Shown: piece after piece, positions 35,201 through 44,550 of the stretch
Layout of the letters: each line of letters opens with the position of its first letter
Position numbering within the stretch: the stretch's first letter is position 1
The notes under the pieces: generated by a model
What the model was told of the DNA's origin: nothing
Database searches by the model: none
Seen by the model: the letters and a program-made list of their open reading frames with translations, nothing else
Program-made: the position numbers and the translations under genes
DNA from: CAYULW01 sp964445815
GTDB taxonomy: Bacteria; Bacteroidota; Bacteroidia; Flavobacteriales_E; Vicingaceae
Direction of reading: 5' to 3'
Assembly (NCBI GenBank): GCA_964445815.1
Contig: CAYULW010000001.1
Span: 248,001 to 312,000 of the forward strand
DNA length: 64,000 nucleotides

Positions 35201-36099
35201 CGTGTTATTGATGTTCTAATTTCTTTCACAATATCATGAACCTTTGTAAAAGTTGAATCAGCCATTAGACCTGCTATACCTTCATTATGAATAACTAAGT
35301 TTGAATCTTCCAATGTTGCTAATGAGGAGTCTATTTCTTTAAAGATAATTTCATCATAATATGACCTTAAAAGCACCATGTCAGATCTCAGTTGTTCTAA
35401 ATCATTACTCCTACCTGTGTTCTTCAATAAAATGAGTAGATTGTCAAGAGAATTTAATTGTCCGGTTATAATTTCTTTTATTCCGTTTGCATTTGTTTGA
35501 TCAGTAATCATGCTGCTACCCAAGTACATTCCTTCAATCCATCCTCCTATTAATACATAGGTTGAGATTATTTGTTGATTATTGTCTTTTAGATAGCTGT
35601 CATTTTCCAGAAAGAAATCACTTATTACCTGTAATAAAGTGTCTTTGTTATTAGCATTTCTCTCAAGTCTCGTCACAAATTCCCGTTGAAAGGTTTGACC
35701 TATTCCCAAGTCTTCTGCTAGAATCTGACTTGCTGAAAAATATCTAATTGCATCTTCATACTTTGTGAATAGACCTGAATAGCTCAAATCGGCACCATAA
35801 ATACCTAGATTTAATGCCTTCTTCACAGTTGTTACATACTGATCTACATTGGCAACCTTATGAAGCTCTTCAGATTGATATTCTACTCCTTCTTTTTTAA
35901 AAAGAAGTGTCAGTTCTAGTGGCGAAGGAAGAGAGAAAAAGATCTTTTTTATTTTATCTGCTTTCTCTTTACTTTTTAACTTTTGAAGTTCTGCTTCTTC
36001 TTCTGTTGACTTTTGATTTGTTGATTCTTTTTGATTGCAAGAAATAAAGGAAATAATAAGAAGAAAGGAGATAAAGCTAATAAATGGTCTTAAAGTCAT
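35197..36099 (-). CDS. Mostly helical lipoprotein of unknown function
   Basis: A 300-residue lipoprotein with signal MTLRPFISFISFLLIISFIS and lipid-site Cys21 (SCNQKEST). After a charged Lys/Glu linker the sequence is nearly all amphipathic helix (YVTTVKKALNLGIYGADLSY, YVLIGGWIEGMYLGSSMI). I recognise it as a type common in Bacteroidota genomes but cannot name a function. It overlaps the following secreted-protein gene by four bases and is 26 bases downstream of polA. Confidence 0.65.
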   Translation of the reverse strand: MTLRPFISFISFLLIISFISCNQKESTNQKSTEEEAELQKLKSKEKADKIKKIFFSLPSPLELTLLFKKEGVEYQSEELHKVANVDQYVTTVKKALNLGIYGADLSYSGLFTKYEDAIRYFSASQILAEDLGIGQTFQREFVTRLERNANNKDTLLQVISDFFLENDSYLKDNNQQIISTYVLIGGWIEGMYLGSSMITDQTNANGIKEIITGQLNSLDNLLILLKNTGRSNDLEQLRSDMVLLRSYYDEIIFKEIDSSLATLEDSNLVIHNEGIAGLMADSTFTKVHDIVKEIRTSITR

Positions 36100-36125
36100 A
36101 AATCAAAGATAAAAATTAAAATGGA

Positions 36126-38912
36126 TCAATGGGCTTCAAGCCAATTTTGAGCAACATCCATTTCTACAATAAGCTCTACGTCAAGATCAATTGCATTTTC
36201 CATTTTGTCTTTAATAATTGGTTTAATGATTTCTAACTCCGAAATATGGGCATCAAAAACCAGTTCATCATGAACCTGAAGTAAGAGTTTAGATTTAAGC
36301 TTTCTTTCAATAAACGTCTTATGAATGTTAATCATGGCTAGTTTAATAATATCTGCAGCAGATCCCTGAATAGGAGCATTGATTGCGTTTCTTTCGGCAA
36401 AACCTCTGACAACAGCATTCCTTCCATTAATATCTTTTAAGTAGCGTCTTCTTTTCATAATTGTTTCTACATAGCCGTGTTGCCTCGCAAATGCAATACT
36501 ATCATCCATATACTTTTTAATGCCGGGATACTTATTAAAGTAATTATCGATGATTTCTTTGGCTTCAGTTCTTTTAATGTTGAGCCGTTGAGACAAACCA
36601 AAAGCAGATATGCCATAAATGATTCCAAAATTGACCATCTTAGCTTTACTTCTCATTTCCCTATCGACTTTTTTAATGGGAACTTCAAAAACTTTGGCGG
36701 CTGTTGCTGAATGGATGTCGTCGCCATTTCTAAAGGCTTCTATCATGCCTTTATCTTTACTTAAGGCAGCAATAATTCTCAGCTCTATTTGAGAGTAATC
36801 TGCTGCTAATAATTGATATTCCTCTGACCTTGCAATGAAGGCCTTTCTTATTTCCCTGCCTTTTTCTGTCCGAATAGGAATGTTTTGGAGGTTGGGGTGA
36901 TTAGAGCTTAAACGTCCTGTTGCAGCAACTGCTTGCATGTAATTGGTATGAATCTTTTGAGTGTCTTCATTAACGAGTTCCGGTAAACTATCTACATAGG
37001 TCGATTTCAGTTTCTTCAATGAGCGGTATTCTAAGACCTTAGGGATGATAGGATGTTTGTCTTTTATTTTACTCAAAGTGTCTTCAGAAGTAGAGTATTG
37101 ACCTGTTCTTGTCTTTTTTGCTTTTTCATCAATCTTCAACACCTCAAAGAGGATGTCTCCCAATTGTTTTGGGGAGTCAATATTAAACGAAGTGCCTGCT
37201 AAATTTATAATGTCTGCATTTAATATTTCAATGTCTTTGCTTAATTCGGTAGAAAAACCAGCGAGTGCTTCTTTATCTAATCGGATACCCTCATTTTCCA
37301 TCGCACTGAGTACCGGAATTAGAGGCATCTCTATGCGATCGAATAAACCTCTTATATCAAGTTGATCCAGCTCCTTTTCAAAGATGGATTTCAGTTGAAA
37401 TGTAATGTCTGCATCTTCTCCGGCATATTCAGCCACTTTAGAAGGTTCAACATCTCTCATGTTTCCTTGATTTTTCCCTTTTTTTCCTATTAGTGTTTCA
37501 ATAGATACAGGCCGATAATTGAGATAATTCTCAGCAAGTACATCCATATTATGTTTTGTGTCCGGATCAATTAGGTAATGGGCGATCATAGTGTCAAAGA
37601 AGTGCCCCTTTACCTGAACACCATATCTGCTGAGTACGCTGTAATCATACTTGAGGTTTTGTGCGATGACTTCTTTTGTCTCATTTTCAAAAATGTGACG
37701 ATACTTTTCAAGTATGCTTTTAGTTTCATCAAAACTATCTGGGGTTGGAACATAATAGGCATTCCCTTTTTTCATAGCAAAAGCTAAACCCACTAATTCT
37801 GCAGTTTGAGCATTTAATCCTGTTGTTTCAGTGTCAAAACAATATGAGCTAGCTTGTTCTAATTCATTGATGAGCTGTTTCTCTTTCTCTTCCGAGTCTA
37901 CAAGAACATAATGGTGATCTTCGCTTTCTATGGATTTAAATTCGCTCAATTCGATTTCTTCATTAGATTCCTTTTCTGAATCACTACTGTTAAAAAGATC
38001 CATTTGTGCACCGGAAGAGGTAATGCTTACTTCTTCTCCTAAGATGCGTTTACTTAAAGTTCTGAATTCAACTTCGGCAAAAACTTCTTCTAGAACTTTC
38101 TTGTCCATTGGATCCTTTTGAAGGCTTTTGGGATCAAAATCTATTGGAGCATCTGTAATGATCGTTGCTAACTTTTTAGACAATAGAGCTTGTTCTTTAT
38201 TGTCTTCAACTTTTTCTTTCATCTTGCCTTTAAGATCTTCGGTATGATTAAGCAAGCCTTCAACACTGCCATACTGCTTAATAAACTTTTTTGCTGTTTT
38301 ATCGCCTACTCCTGGTATACCAGGAATATTGTCTACAGCATCTCCACACATCCCCAGATAGTCAATCACTTGCAAAGGGTTTTCAATCTCAAATTTCTGG
38401 CAAACCTCGTCTATTCCCCAAACTTCAGCTTTATTGCCCATGCGTGCAGGTTTATATATAAATATCTTTTCACTTACCAATTGACCAAAATCCTTATCGG
38501 GGGTCATCATGTAGGTAGTGTAACCTTCTTGTTCAGCTTTTTTTGCCAGAGTACCTATGATGTCATCAGCTTCATATCCATCGGAGAATAGAATGGGAAT
38601 GTTAAATCCCTCAATAATCCTTTTGATATAAGGGATAGCCAATTTGATATCATTGGGCATTTCATCGCGATTGGCTTTGTATTCCGAGTACTCGATATGT
38701 CTCTCTGTTGGTTTGTCTGTGTCAAATACTACAGCAATATGACTTGGTTTATGGTTCTCCAAAACGTCATAAAGAGTTGTTGTAAAACCGTAAATGGCTG
38801 AAGTGTTCAAGCCTCTTGAATTGATCATTTGATTTTGACTAAATGCAAAGTAGGCTCTATAAATAAGGGCATAGGCATCTAAAAGCCATAGTGTTTTATT
38901 CGTATCTGACAT
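36126..38912 (-). CDS. polA: DNA polymerase I
   Basis: A 928-residue repair and Okazaki-fragment polymerase. The N-terminal 5' nuclease domain begins LLDAYALIYRAYFAFS and has PDKDFGQLV and the helix-hairpin-helix GIPGVGDKTAKK. The middle 3'-5' exonuclease is intact in sequence (CFDTETTGLN, YAGEDADITFQL), so proofreading is likely. The polymerase domain has LLAADYSQIELRI, the O-helix RSKAKMVNFGIIYGISAFGL and LLQVHDELVFDA. Length and order match E. coli Pol I. It has no overlapping neighbours. Confidence 0.97.
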   Translation of the reverse strand: MSDTNKTLWLLDAYALIYRAYFAFSQNQMINSRGLNTSAIYGFTTTLYDVLENHKPSHIAVVFDTDKPTERHIEYSEYKANRDEMPNDIKLAIPYIKRIIEGFNIPILFSDGYEADDIIGTLAKKAEQEGYTTYMMTPDKDFGQLVSEKIFIYKPARMGNKAEVWGIDEVCQKFEIENPLQVIDYLGMCGDAVDNIPGIPGVGDKTAKKFIKQYGSVEGLLNHTEDLKGKMKEKVEDNKEQALLSKKLATIITDAPIDFDPKSLQKDPMDKKVLEEVFAEVEFRTLSKRILGEEVSITSSGAQMDLFNSSDSEKESNEEIELSEFKSIESEDHHYVLVDSEEKEKQLINELEQASSYCFDTETTGLNAQTAELVGLAFAMKKGNAYYVPTPDSFDETKSILEKYRHIFENETKEVIAQNLKYDYSVLSRYGVQVKGHFFDTMIAHYLIDPDTKHNMDVLAENYLNYRPVSIETLIGKKGKNQGNMRDVEPSKVAEYAGEDADITFQLKSIFEKELDQLDIRGLFDRIEMPLIPVLSAMENEGIRLDKEALAGFSTELSKDIEILNADIINLAGTSFNIDSPKQLGDILFEVLKIDEKAKKTRTGQYSTSEDTLSKIKDKHPIIPKVLEYRSLKKLKSTYVDSLPELVNEDTQKIHTNYMQAVAATGRLSSNHPNLQNIPIRTEKGREIRKAFIARSEEYQLLAADYSQIELRIIAALSKDKGMIEAFRNGDDIHSATAAKVFEVPIKKVDREMRSKAKMVNFGIIYGISAFGLSQRLNIKRTEAKEIIDNYFNKYPGIKKYMDDSIAFARQHGYVETIMKRRRYLKDINGRNAVVRGFAERNAINAPIQGSAADIIKLAMINIHKTFIERKLKSKLLLQVHDELVFDAHISELEIIKPIIKDKMENAIDLDVELIVEMDVAQNWLEAH

Positions 38913-38986
38913 CGGAAAATGTATTCAAAAATGAGGCTTCAATTTATGAATTTCAATGCAGAAAACTGGTCAATTAAGTCGAGAAA

Positions 38987-39991
38987 TTATTCTTGCAAAA
39001 CAGTATATAAAACCGTTTCTCCTACAGCCTTAAGGGTATTTTTATCTATGATGTTCATATTGTCATCATGAGTGTGCCAATGTCTTCCAAAAGCTTGAGT
39101 TTGAGGATCGAATTGGATAATATCAATACTTGGAATTTGTCTCAACTGATTGACGTAAAGATGATCATCTTCTCCAACATGATTAGTTTCCTGAAATACA
39201 AAATGATGACCATGACCAAGCATTTGAGCATTTGACCATACTTTGTTGACTATATCTGCGGCAAAATATCTAGAAATACCTTCTTTGGTAAAATAGGCAT
39301 CTTTTGCTCCCACCATGTCCAAGAGGATTCCGAATCGTGCCGTGTAATCAGGCACATGAGGCTTCTTGCCCCAATATTGACTACCCAAACACCAGGTTTT
39401 AGGCTTTCTTTGAGTCATTCCGGAAGATGGCTGACCATAATCTTCTCCGTCAAAAAAAATAACATCAAGTCCAATATTTGGTTTGACAATCTGTACTTGT
39501 CGTGCTACTTCTAAAAGCACACCAACTCCACTTCCTCCATCATTTGCTCCATCAATAGGTTTGTTTTTATCCTTAGAATCCTGATCAGCAAATGGTCTGG
39601 TATCCCAATGTGCGAATAGAAGTATGCGGTTGGGATTATTTAAATTGTATGAGCCAATAACATTTGTAAGGTTTAGTGTTTGACCATTAAATGCAGTCGA
39701 AGTAAAGTTCTGATTGTGGAGTTCGAATCCATAATTCTGAAGTTTTTGACTAAGATATTCTGCTGTTTTACGGTGGGCCTCAGTATTTGGAACTCGTGGG
39801 CCAAAACCAACTTGCTGAGCAATAAAATGATAAGCTGAGTCAGCATTAAAGGAAGGTCTTACAATTTGCGGTTTGCTCTTGGTTTGTGTATTTGCCGGTT
39901 TCTTTTTGACCTCTTCACCACAATGGATGAATAAAAGCATCAAAAGAGCAAAGGCACTAATTAAAAAACCATTCCGCCCCATCTTTGCCAT
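38987..39991 (-). CDS. M28-family lipoprotein, glutaminyl-cyclase-like zinc hydrolase
   Basis: A 334-residue lipoprotein; the signal (FLISAFALLMLLFIHCGEE) has lipobox LFIHC. The zinc-hydrolase fold is shown by LLFAHWDTRPFAD, DGANDGGSGVGVLLE, VIFFDGEDYG, LLDMVGAKD and EDDHLYVNQ, giving His, Asp, Glu, Asp and His metal-ligand candidates. This set is shared by M28 aminopeptidases and by glutaminyl-peptide cyclotransferases; the IPSIDIIQFD and WHTHDDNMNII segments resemble the cyclase group, so N-terminal pyroglutamate formation is possible. Its start (ATG 39991, or 39982) lies inside the end of cysS. Confidence 0.85.
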   Translation of the reverse strand: MAKMGRNGFLISAFALLMLLFIHCGEEVKKKPANTQTKSKPQIVRPSFNADSAYHFIAQQVGFGPRVPNTEAHRKTAEYLSQKLQNYGFELHNQNFTSTAFNGQTLNLTNVIGSYNLNNPNRILLFAHWDTRPFADQDSKDKNKPIDGANDGGSGVGVLLEVARQVQIVKPNIGLDVIFFDGEDYGQPSSGMTQRKPKTWCLGSQYWGKKPHVPDYTARFGILLDMVGAKDAYFTKEGISRYFAADIVNKVWSNAQMLGHGHHFVFQETNHVGEDDHLYVNQLRQIPSIDIIQFDPQTQAFGRHWHTHDDNMNIIDKNTLKAVGETVLYTVLQE

Positions 39992-41432
39992 CTTTTATTC
40001 CAATATTTAATTGAGCCAGACGATCTCTTATTTCATCGGCTGTTTTGAAATCTCTCTCCGATTTTGCCGCTGTTCTAAATTTTAAAATCATCTCCATCAA
40101 TTCATTCGTCAGATCACCGGATTCAGCATCATTATTTTCTTGAACCAAGCCCAAGATGTCTGAATAAAATAGCTGATACAATCCTTTAAGTTTTAGCAAA
40201 TCTTCCTTATTGAGACTTTCTTTTCCTTGCTCCATTGCAGAAACTAATTTCAAGCCATCAAACAGAGTAGAAATAACGATTGGCGAATTGAAATCATCAT
40301 TCATTGCCGCATACAACTTTTGCTCAAAATCAGAGACAGAAAAACTAGACTGACCTTTGGCCTGTAATTTTTCGATTCTCAAAAGTCCTTTGCTTAATCT
40401 TTCGTATCCTTTAGAAGCAGCATTTAAAGCCTCATTTGAAAAATCAAGAGTGCTTCTGTAATGCGATTGCAATATAAAAAAACGTATGGTCATAGGAGAA
40501 TATGCTCTTTCCAATTGGAAGTTATCTCCTGAAAAGAGCTCGTGACAAAAGACCCCATTCCCCAATGATTTCCCCATTTTCTGACCGTTAATAGTCACCA
40601 TGTTGTTGTGTAACCAGTAGTTGGCAAATGCTTTTCCAGTATGTGCTTCAGCTTGAGCAATTTCACATTCATGATGAGGAAAAGTATTCTCCAAACCACC
40701 ACCGTGAATATCAAAATTGTCTCCCAGGTATTTTTGACTCATTACCGTACATTCAATATGCCATCCAGGATAGCCTTTTCCCCATGGAGAGTTCCATTGC
40801 ATCAGGTGAGACTCATCCGCTTTTTTCCATAGTGCAAAATCAAAACCGTTCTTTTTTTCTGATTGCGAAGCAAGAGCTCTGTTAGCAGCACCTTCCATCA
40901 TTTCTTCTATTGATCGACCTGATAGCTTACCATAATCGTGAGACTCATCATATTTTGCAACATCAAAATAAACAGAGCCATTAACATGGTAGGCATATCC
41001 TTTTTCGATCAAGTCTTCTATGATTTCGATTTGTTCAGGAATATGTCCCGAAGGTCTGGGGTAGATATCCGCTCTCAAAACATTTAAGGCATCCATGTCC
41101 CTAAAATAGTTGAACATGTATTTTTCAACCACCGCCATCGGGTCTACCTTCTCTAAACGGGACTGTTTGGCAATTTTATCATCACCTGCATCTGCATCAT
41201 CCGTCAAATGTCCAACATCAGTAATATTTTGAACGTACTTTACTTTGGGGAACTTATGTTTTAAATAGCGATAAATGAGGTCAAAGGATACATAAGATTT
41301 TGCATGTCCCAAATGTGCATCTCCATATACTGTTGGACCACAGACATACATTCCAATTGCTTGTTCATCAATAGGTTTAAATTGCTCTTTTTGGCGATTT
41401 AATGTGTTATAAACTTGCAGATTAGAATCCAT
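39957..41432 (-). CDS. cysS: Cysteinyl-tRNA synthetase
   Basis: A 491-residue class I synthetase. Zinc and signature residues are Cys31 in YVCGPTVYGDAHLGH (HLGH at 40-43), WHIECTVMS, GGGLENTFPHHECE, and the KMGKS loop (TINGQKMGKSLGN). The C-terminal anticodon-binding helical region ends in DRLAQLNIGIKDGKDG. Length is typical. The last 35 bases overlap the start of the M28 lipoprotein, an arrangement that suggests coupling of two unrelated genes. Confidence 0.96.
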   Translation of the reverse strand: MDSNLQVYNTLNRQKEQFKPIDEQAIGMYVCGPTVYGDAHLGHAKSYVSFDLIYRYLKHKFPKVKYVQNITDVGHLTDDADAGDDKIAKQSRLEKVDPMAVVEKYMFNYFRDMDALNVLRADIYPRPSGHIPEQIEIIEDLIEKGYAYHVNGSVYFDVAKYDESHDYGKLSGRSIEEMMEGAANRALASQSEKKNGFDFALWKKADESHLMQWNSPWGKGYPGWHIECTVMSQKYLGDNFDIHGGGLENTFPHHECEIAQAEAHTGKAFANYWLHNNMVTINGQKMGKSLGNGVFCHELFSGDNFQLERAYSPMTIRFFILQSHYRSTLDFSNEALNAASKGYERLSKGLLRIEKLQAKGQSSFSVSDFEQKLYAAMNDDFNSPIVISTLFDGLKLVSAMEQGKESLNKEDLLKLKGLYQLFYSDILGLVQENNDAESGDLTNELMEMILKFRTAAKSERDFKTADEIRDRLAQLNIGIKDGKDGAEWFFN

Positions 41433-41500
41433 GTTTTTTTGGAAATTTTTGGAAAGACAAAGAAACGAAATTCAAGGGATTTAGAAGGGATTGACTAAGA

Positions 41501-42388
41501 TTAGTCTTCTTCGATTACACCGTCACCGATGTACTTCCCATCTTTAAAAATCATGATTTGCTTCAATAAGCCATTTTCATCGTAAACATATTGTTTACCA
41601 TCCATAAGACGGTAATTTTTGAATGTGCCGTCTTTGGCAATTTGTTTGTTGGCATTAAAAAGCTGTTTGTACCCATTCCCATTGAAAGTGCCTTGATTTG
41701 GTGTTTCTGATTTTTCAACGGTAACTTTTATGTCTTTACCTTCTTCAACCACTTTTTTAACGGGGTCTTTGACAGGTGTCTTAGGAGCATAAGATTCAAC
41801 ACTGCTTTTATCCAAAACACCATTGCTAAAGTTCTTAACCGTCATTAAGTCTCCATTTTCATAGTACTCTTTCATTTCCCCTGATTCCATGCCCTCTGTC
41901 CAAGTGCCTTCAAGGCGTACATTCCCATTTTCGTAATAGTAAGTTTGCTTGCCGGTTCGCTTACCTGATTCTGTAAAAGTGAAGTCTTGGGCTACCTTGC
42001 CATTTGGGTGGTAACGTTTAAAACTTCCGGTATTCTTTGTTCTTGCCCAGTTGCCCTGTTCTTCAATATTACCATTATCATAATAAAGGGTGTACGGCCC
42101 CTTGGGGCGACTATTTACGTAAAAAATCTCACTCTTTAGTTGACCTCCAGGGTAGTACTTTTTCCAGACACCTTGCTTTCGATTATTTTTATACTCACCC
42201 TCTTCAATTAGCTCTCCTGATGCATACCCAACATCTATTTTAGGTCTGGCCGGTACTCGCCATTTCCCTTGTCGTTTTCTTTCTGCATCAATTTTATTAA
42301 TCGTATCCCCTTCAAACAGTTGGAACGATTGTGCTTGAGTACTGAAACAAAAAAGAAAGTACGAGACTAAAATGAGGATTAAACGCAT
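41501..42388 (-). CDS. YwqK/MORN-like repeat protein, exported
   Basis: A 295-residue protein with signal peptide MRLILILVSYFLFCFSTQA (then QSF). It contains about five or six MORN-2/YwqK-type repeats (YYPGGQLKSEIFYVNSRPKG, YYENGNVRLEGTWTEG, YYENGDLMTVKNFSNG), then a Pro/Lys-rich linker and a final pair of repeats. Same repeat class as the proteins at 1-383 and 50121-51116 but not an obvious local duplication. Its role is unknown. It stands alone between cysS and the SDR gene. Confidence 0.75.
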   Translation of the reverse strand: MRLILILVSYFLFCFSTQAQSFQLFEGDTINKIDAERKRQGKWRVPARPKIDVGYASGELIEEGEYKNNRKQGVWKKYYPGGQLKSEIFYVNSRPKGPYTLYYDNGNIEEQGNWARTKNTGSFKRYHPNGKVAQDFTFTESGKRTGKQTYYYENGNVRLEGTWTEGMESGEMKEYYENGDLMTVKNFSNGVLDKSSVESYAPKTPVKDPVKKVVEEGKDIKVTVEKSETPNQGTFNGNGYKQLFNANKQIAKDGTFKNYRLMDGKQYVYDENGLLKQIMIFKDGKYIGDGVIEED

Positions 42389-42433
42389 TTATTTAATTTG
42401 GGATTTAAATGTACAAAGAAATTAATACATTAT

Positions 42434-43357
42434 TTACTTGGCTAATTGGTGTAACATTTCGGCCGTCATTTTTTCTAAATTATACTCTAATTCCCAGTTC
42501 CAGTCTTTCTTTGCAAAGTCATCATTGATACTTGAAGGCCATGTTTCTGCTATCTTTTGTCTAAAGTCAGGAGCATAACTAATACTAAAATCAGGAATAT
42601 GCATTTTTATGGTATCAGCAATCTCTTTTGGTGAGAAAGATATTCCACCAAGATTATAACTTGATCGGATAGTGATTTTCTCTGTGGGGGCCTCCATGAG
42701 TTCTAGAGTTGCACGAATCGCATCATCCATAAACATCATCGGCAAATAAGAATCTTCACTCAAAAAACATTCATAATGCTTATCAGATAATGCTTTGTGA
42801 TAAATATCAACCGCATAGTCAGTAGTGCCTCCTCCGGGCATAGATTTATACCCTATAAGTCCCGGATAACGAATACTTCTTACATCAACTCCGTAATTTT
42901 TGGCATAATACTCACACCATCTTTCTCCTGCTAACTTGCTAATTCCATATACGGTTGTAGGATCTGTAACGGTATGCTGTGGTGTATTTTGTCTTGGGGT
43001 ATTGGGACCAAAAACAGCAATTGAGCTAGGCCAGAAAATTTGTTCTATCTTTTTTTCTTTTGCCAGATCGAGTACATGGAATAAACTGTTCATGTTCAAT
43101 TCCCAACCAAATGCCGGATTCTTTTCTGCAGTAGCCGAAAGTAAAGCGGCTAAGTGGTAAATGGTTTTAACTTGATAACGGTCAACTATTGAGTGAAGTG
43201 CTTCTTTATCTAATGCATTTAATACCTCAAATGGGCCATTTTGATCACTTAATTCTCTAACATCAGAAGCAATGACTTTTTCATTGCCATGCTTTTCTCT
43301 TAGCTTATGAATAAGTTCTTGCCCAACTTGCCCACCTGCACCAATTACTAGAATCAT
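42434..43357 (-). CDS. L-threonine 3-dehydrogenase-like SDR
   Basis: A 307-residue extended SDR. I start it at ATG 43357 (MILVIGAGGQVGQEL); an upstream frame to 43378 would cross the -7-like TAAATTTG (43383-43376, minus strand). The NAD motif is IGAGGQVGQ; the catalytic pair is in VYGISKLAGERWCEYY, and FWPSSIAVFG supplies the Ser. The order RSIRYPGLIGYKSMPGGGTTDYA and the length resemble the SDR-type threonine dehydrogenases that convert threonine to 2-amino-3-ketobutyrate; UDP-sugar epimerase is the alternative. Confidence 0.8.
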   Translation of the reverse strand: MILVIGAGGQVGQELIHKLREKHGNEKVIASDVRELSDQNGPFEVLNALDKEALHSIVDRYQVKTIYHLAALLSATAEKNPAFGWELNMNSLFHVLDLAKEKKIEQIFWPSSIAVFGPNTPRQNTPQHTVTDPTTVYGISKLAGERWCEYYAKNYGVDVRSIRYPGLIGYKSMPGGGTTDYAVDIYHKALSDKHYECFLSEDSYLPMMFMDDAIRATLELMEAPTEKITIRSSYNLGGISFSPKEIADTIKMHIPDFSISYAPDFRQKIAETWPSSINDDFAKKDWNWELEYNLEKMTAEMLHQLAK

Positions 43358-43375
43358 AATATTATTGATTTGCAA

Positions 43376-43383
43376 CAAATTTA
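43376..43383 (-). promoter_or_regulatory. -7 element (TAAATTTG) before the SDR gene
   Basis: Minus-strand TAAATTTG fits TAnnTTTG, 18 bases before the chosen ATG. The -33 half is not seen. The element supports the downstream start at 43357. Confidence 0.4.
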
Positions 43384-43478
43384 AATTTTAAAATGAAGAA
43401 ATGAAGCGTATTGTTTGATAATGGACACAGGTCTTTTAGACATGATATTTGTCATTTTTTAAGCTTTTGTCAATTGCC

Positions 43479-43486
43479 TAACTTTG
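43479..43486 (+). promoter_or_regulatory. -7 element (TAACTTTG) before trhO
   Basis: TAACTTTG matches TAnnTTTG, 20 bases before the trhO ATG. A TTTG (43448-43451) lies 27 bases upstream, longer than the normal spacing. Confidence 0.4.
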
Positions 43487-43506
43487 CTCGGTTATTTAAA
43501 TGATTT

Positions 43507-44547
43507 ATGTTTTTATATAATAAGTACGATAAAAAAATCCTGAAGGAAAAGTTGATGCAGGAGAAATTTAAAAGGATTACGGTGTCTTTTTATCGATATG
43601 TTATTATAGATAATCCAAATGAATTGCGTGATGAACTCTATGAGGAGTGGTGGGGCTTAAATGTTTTTGGAAGAACTTATCTTGCTAAGGAAGGAATTAA
43701 TGCTCAGATGAGCATTCCGGAACACAATTGGAATGAGTTTGTGGATAAACTACACGCGAGAACTGCATTTGCAAACATCCCTTTTAAGATAGCAGTAGAA
43801 GACGACGGAAAATCTTTTTATAAATTAAAAGTAAAAGTGCGTCATAAAATTGTGGCGGATGGTTTGGATGATGATGCATTTGATGTAACTAATGTCGGTA
43901 AGCATCTTACAGCTAAAGAGTTTAATGAAGCACTAGAAGACCCAAACTCGGTAGTAGTTGATATGCGTAACCATTATGAAAGCGAGGTTGGACATTTTGA
44001 AGGTGCCATTTGCCCGGATGCAGATACATTCCGTGATGAGCTACCACAAGTAGAAGAAATTTTAAAGGGGAAGGAAGATAAAAAGGTATTGCTTTATTGC
44101 ACAGGAGGTATTCGCTGTGAAAAAGCAAGTGCTTATTTTAAGCACAAAGGGTATCATGATGTCAATCAGTTGCACGGTGGAATCATTGATTATGTTAGAC
44201 AGATAAAAGCTGAAGGTCTAGAGAATAAGTTTGTGGGTAAGAACTTTGTCTTTGATGAGCGTTTAGGGGAGCGAATCTCTGATGAAATTATTTCTGAGTG
44301 CCATCAATGTGGTGAACCATGTGATAATCATACTAATTGTAGTAATGATGATTGTCACCTTTTATTTATCCAGTGTGACGAGTGTAAAGAAAAGTACGAT
44401 GGTGCATGTACACCTGAATGTCAAACAATCGCTAATCTTCCCATTGAAGAGCAGCGTAAAATAAGAAAGGGTAAAGAAAAGCCGGATGCTCACTCCGTCT
44501 ATAAAAGTCGACTGCGCCCTAATTTGAAAGAATTATTAAAGAAATAA
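43507..44547 (+). CDS. trhO: tRNA uridine(34) hydroxylase, rhodanese type
   Basis: A 346-residue protein of the TrhO/YceA family that hydroxylates U34 of certain tRNAs as the first step of 5-carboxymethoxy/methoxyuridine formation. N-terminal YceI-like domain (RITVSFYRYVIIDNPNELRD), a central rhodanese domain with active Cys198 in LYCTGGIRCEKASAY, and a C-terminal Cys-rich region (CHQCGEPCDNHTNC, CDECKEKYDGACTPEC) that may bind zinc. Start ATG 43507. It precedes hmgA by three bases, though the functions are unrelated. Confidence 0.9.
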   Translation: MFLYNKYDKKILKEKLMQEKFKRITVSFYRYVIIDNPNELRDELYEEWWGLNVFGRTYLAKEGINAQMSIPEHNWNEFVDKLHARTAFANIPFKIAVEDDGKSFYKLKVKVRHKIVADGLDDDAFDVTNVGKHLTAKEFNEALEDPNSVVVDMRNHYESEVGHFEGAICPDADTFRDELPQVEEILKGKEDKKVLLYCTGGIRCEKASAYFKHKGYHDVNQLHGGIIDYVRQIKAEGLENKFVGKNFVFDERLGERISDEIISECHQCGEPCDNHTNCSNDDCHLLFIQCDECKEKYDGACTPECQTIANLPIEEQRKIRKGKEKPDAHSVYKSRLRPNLKELLKK

Positions 44548-44550
44548 ACT

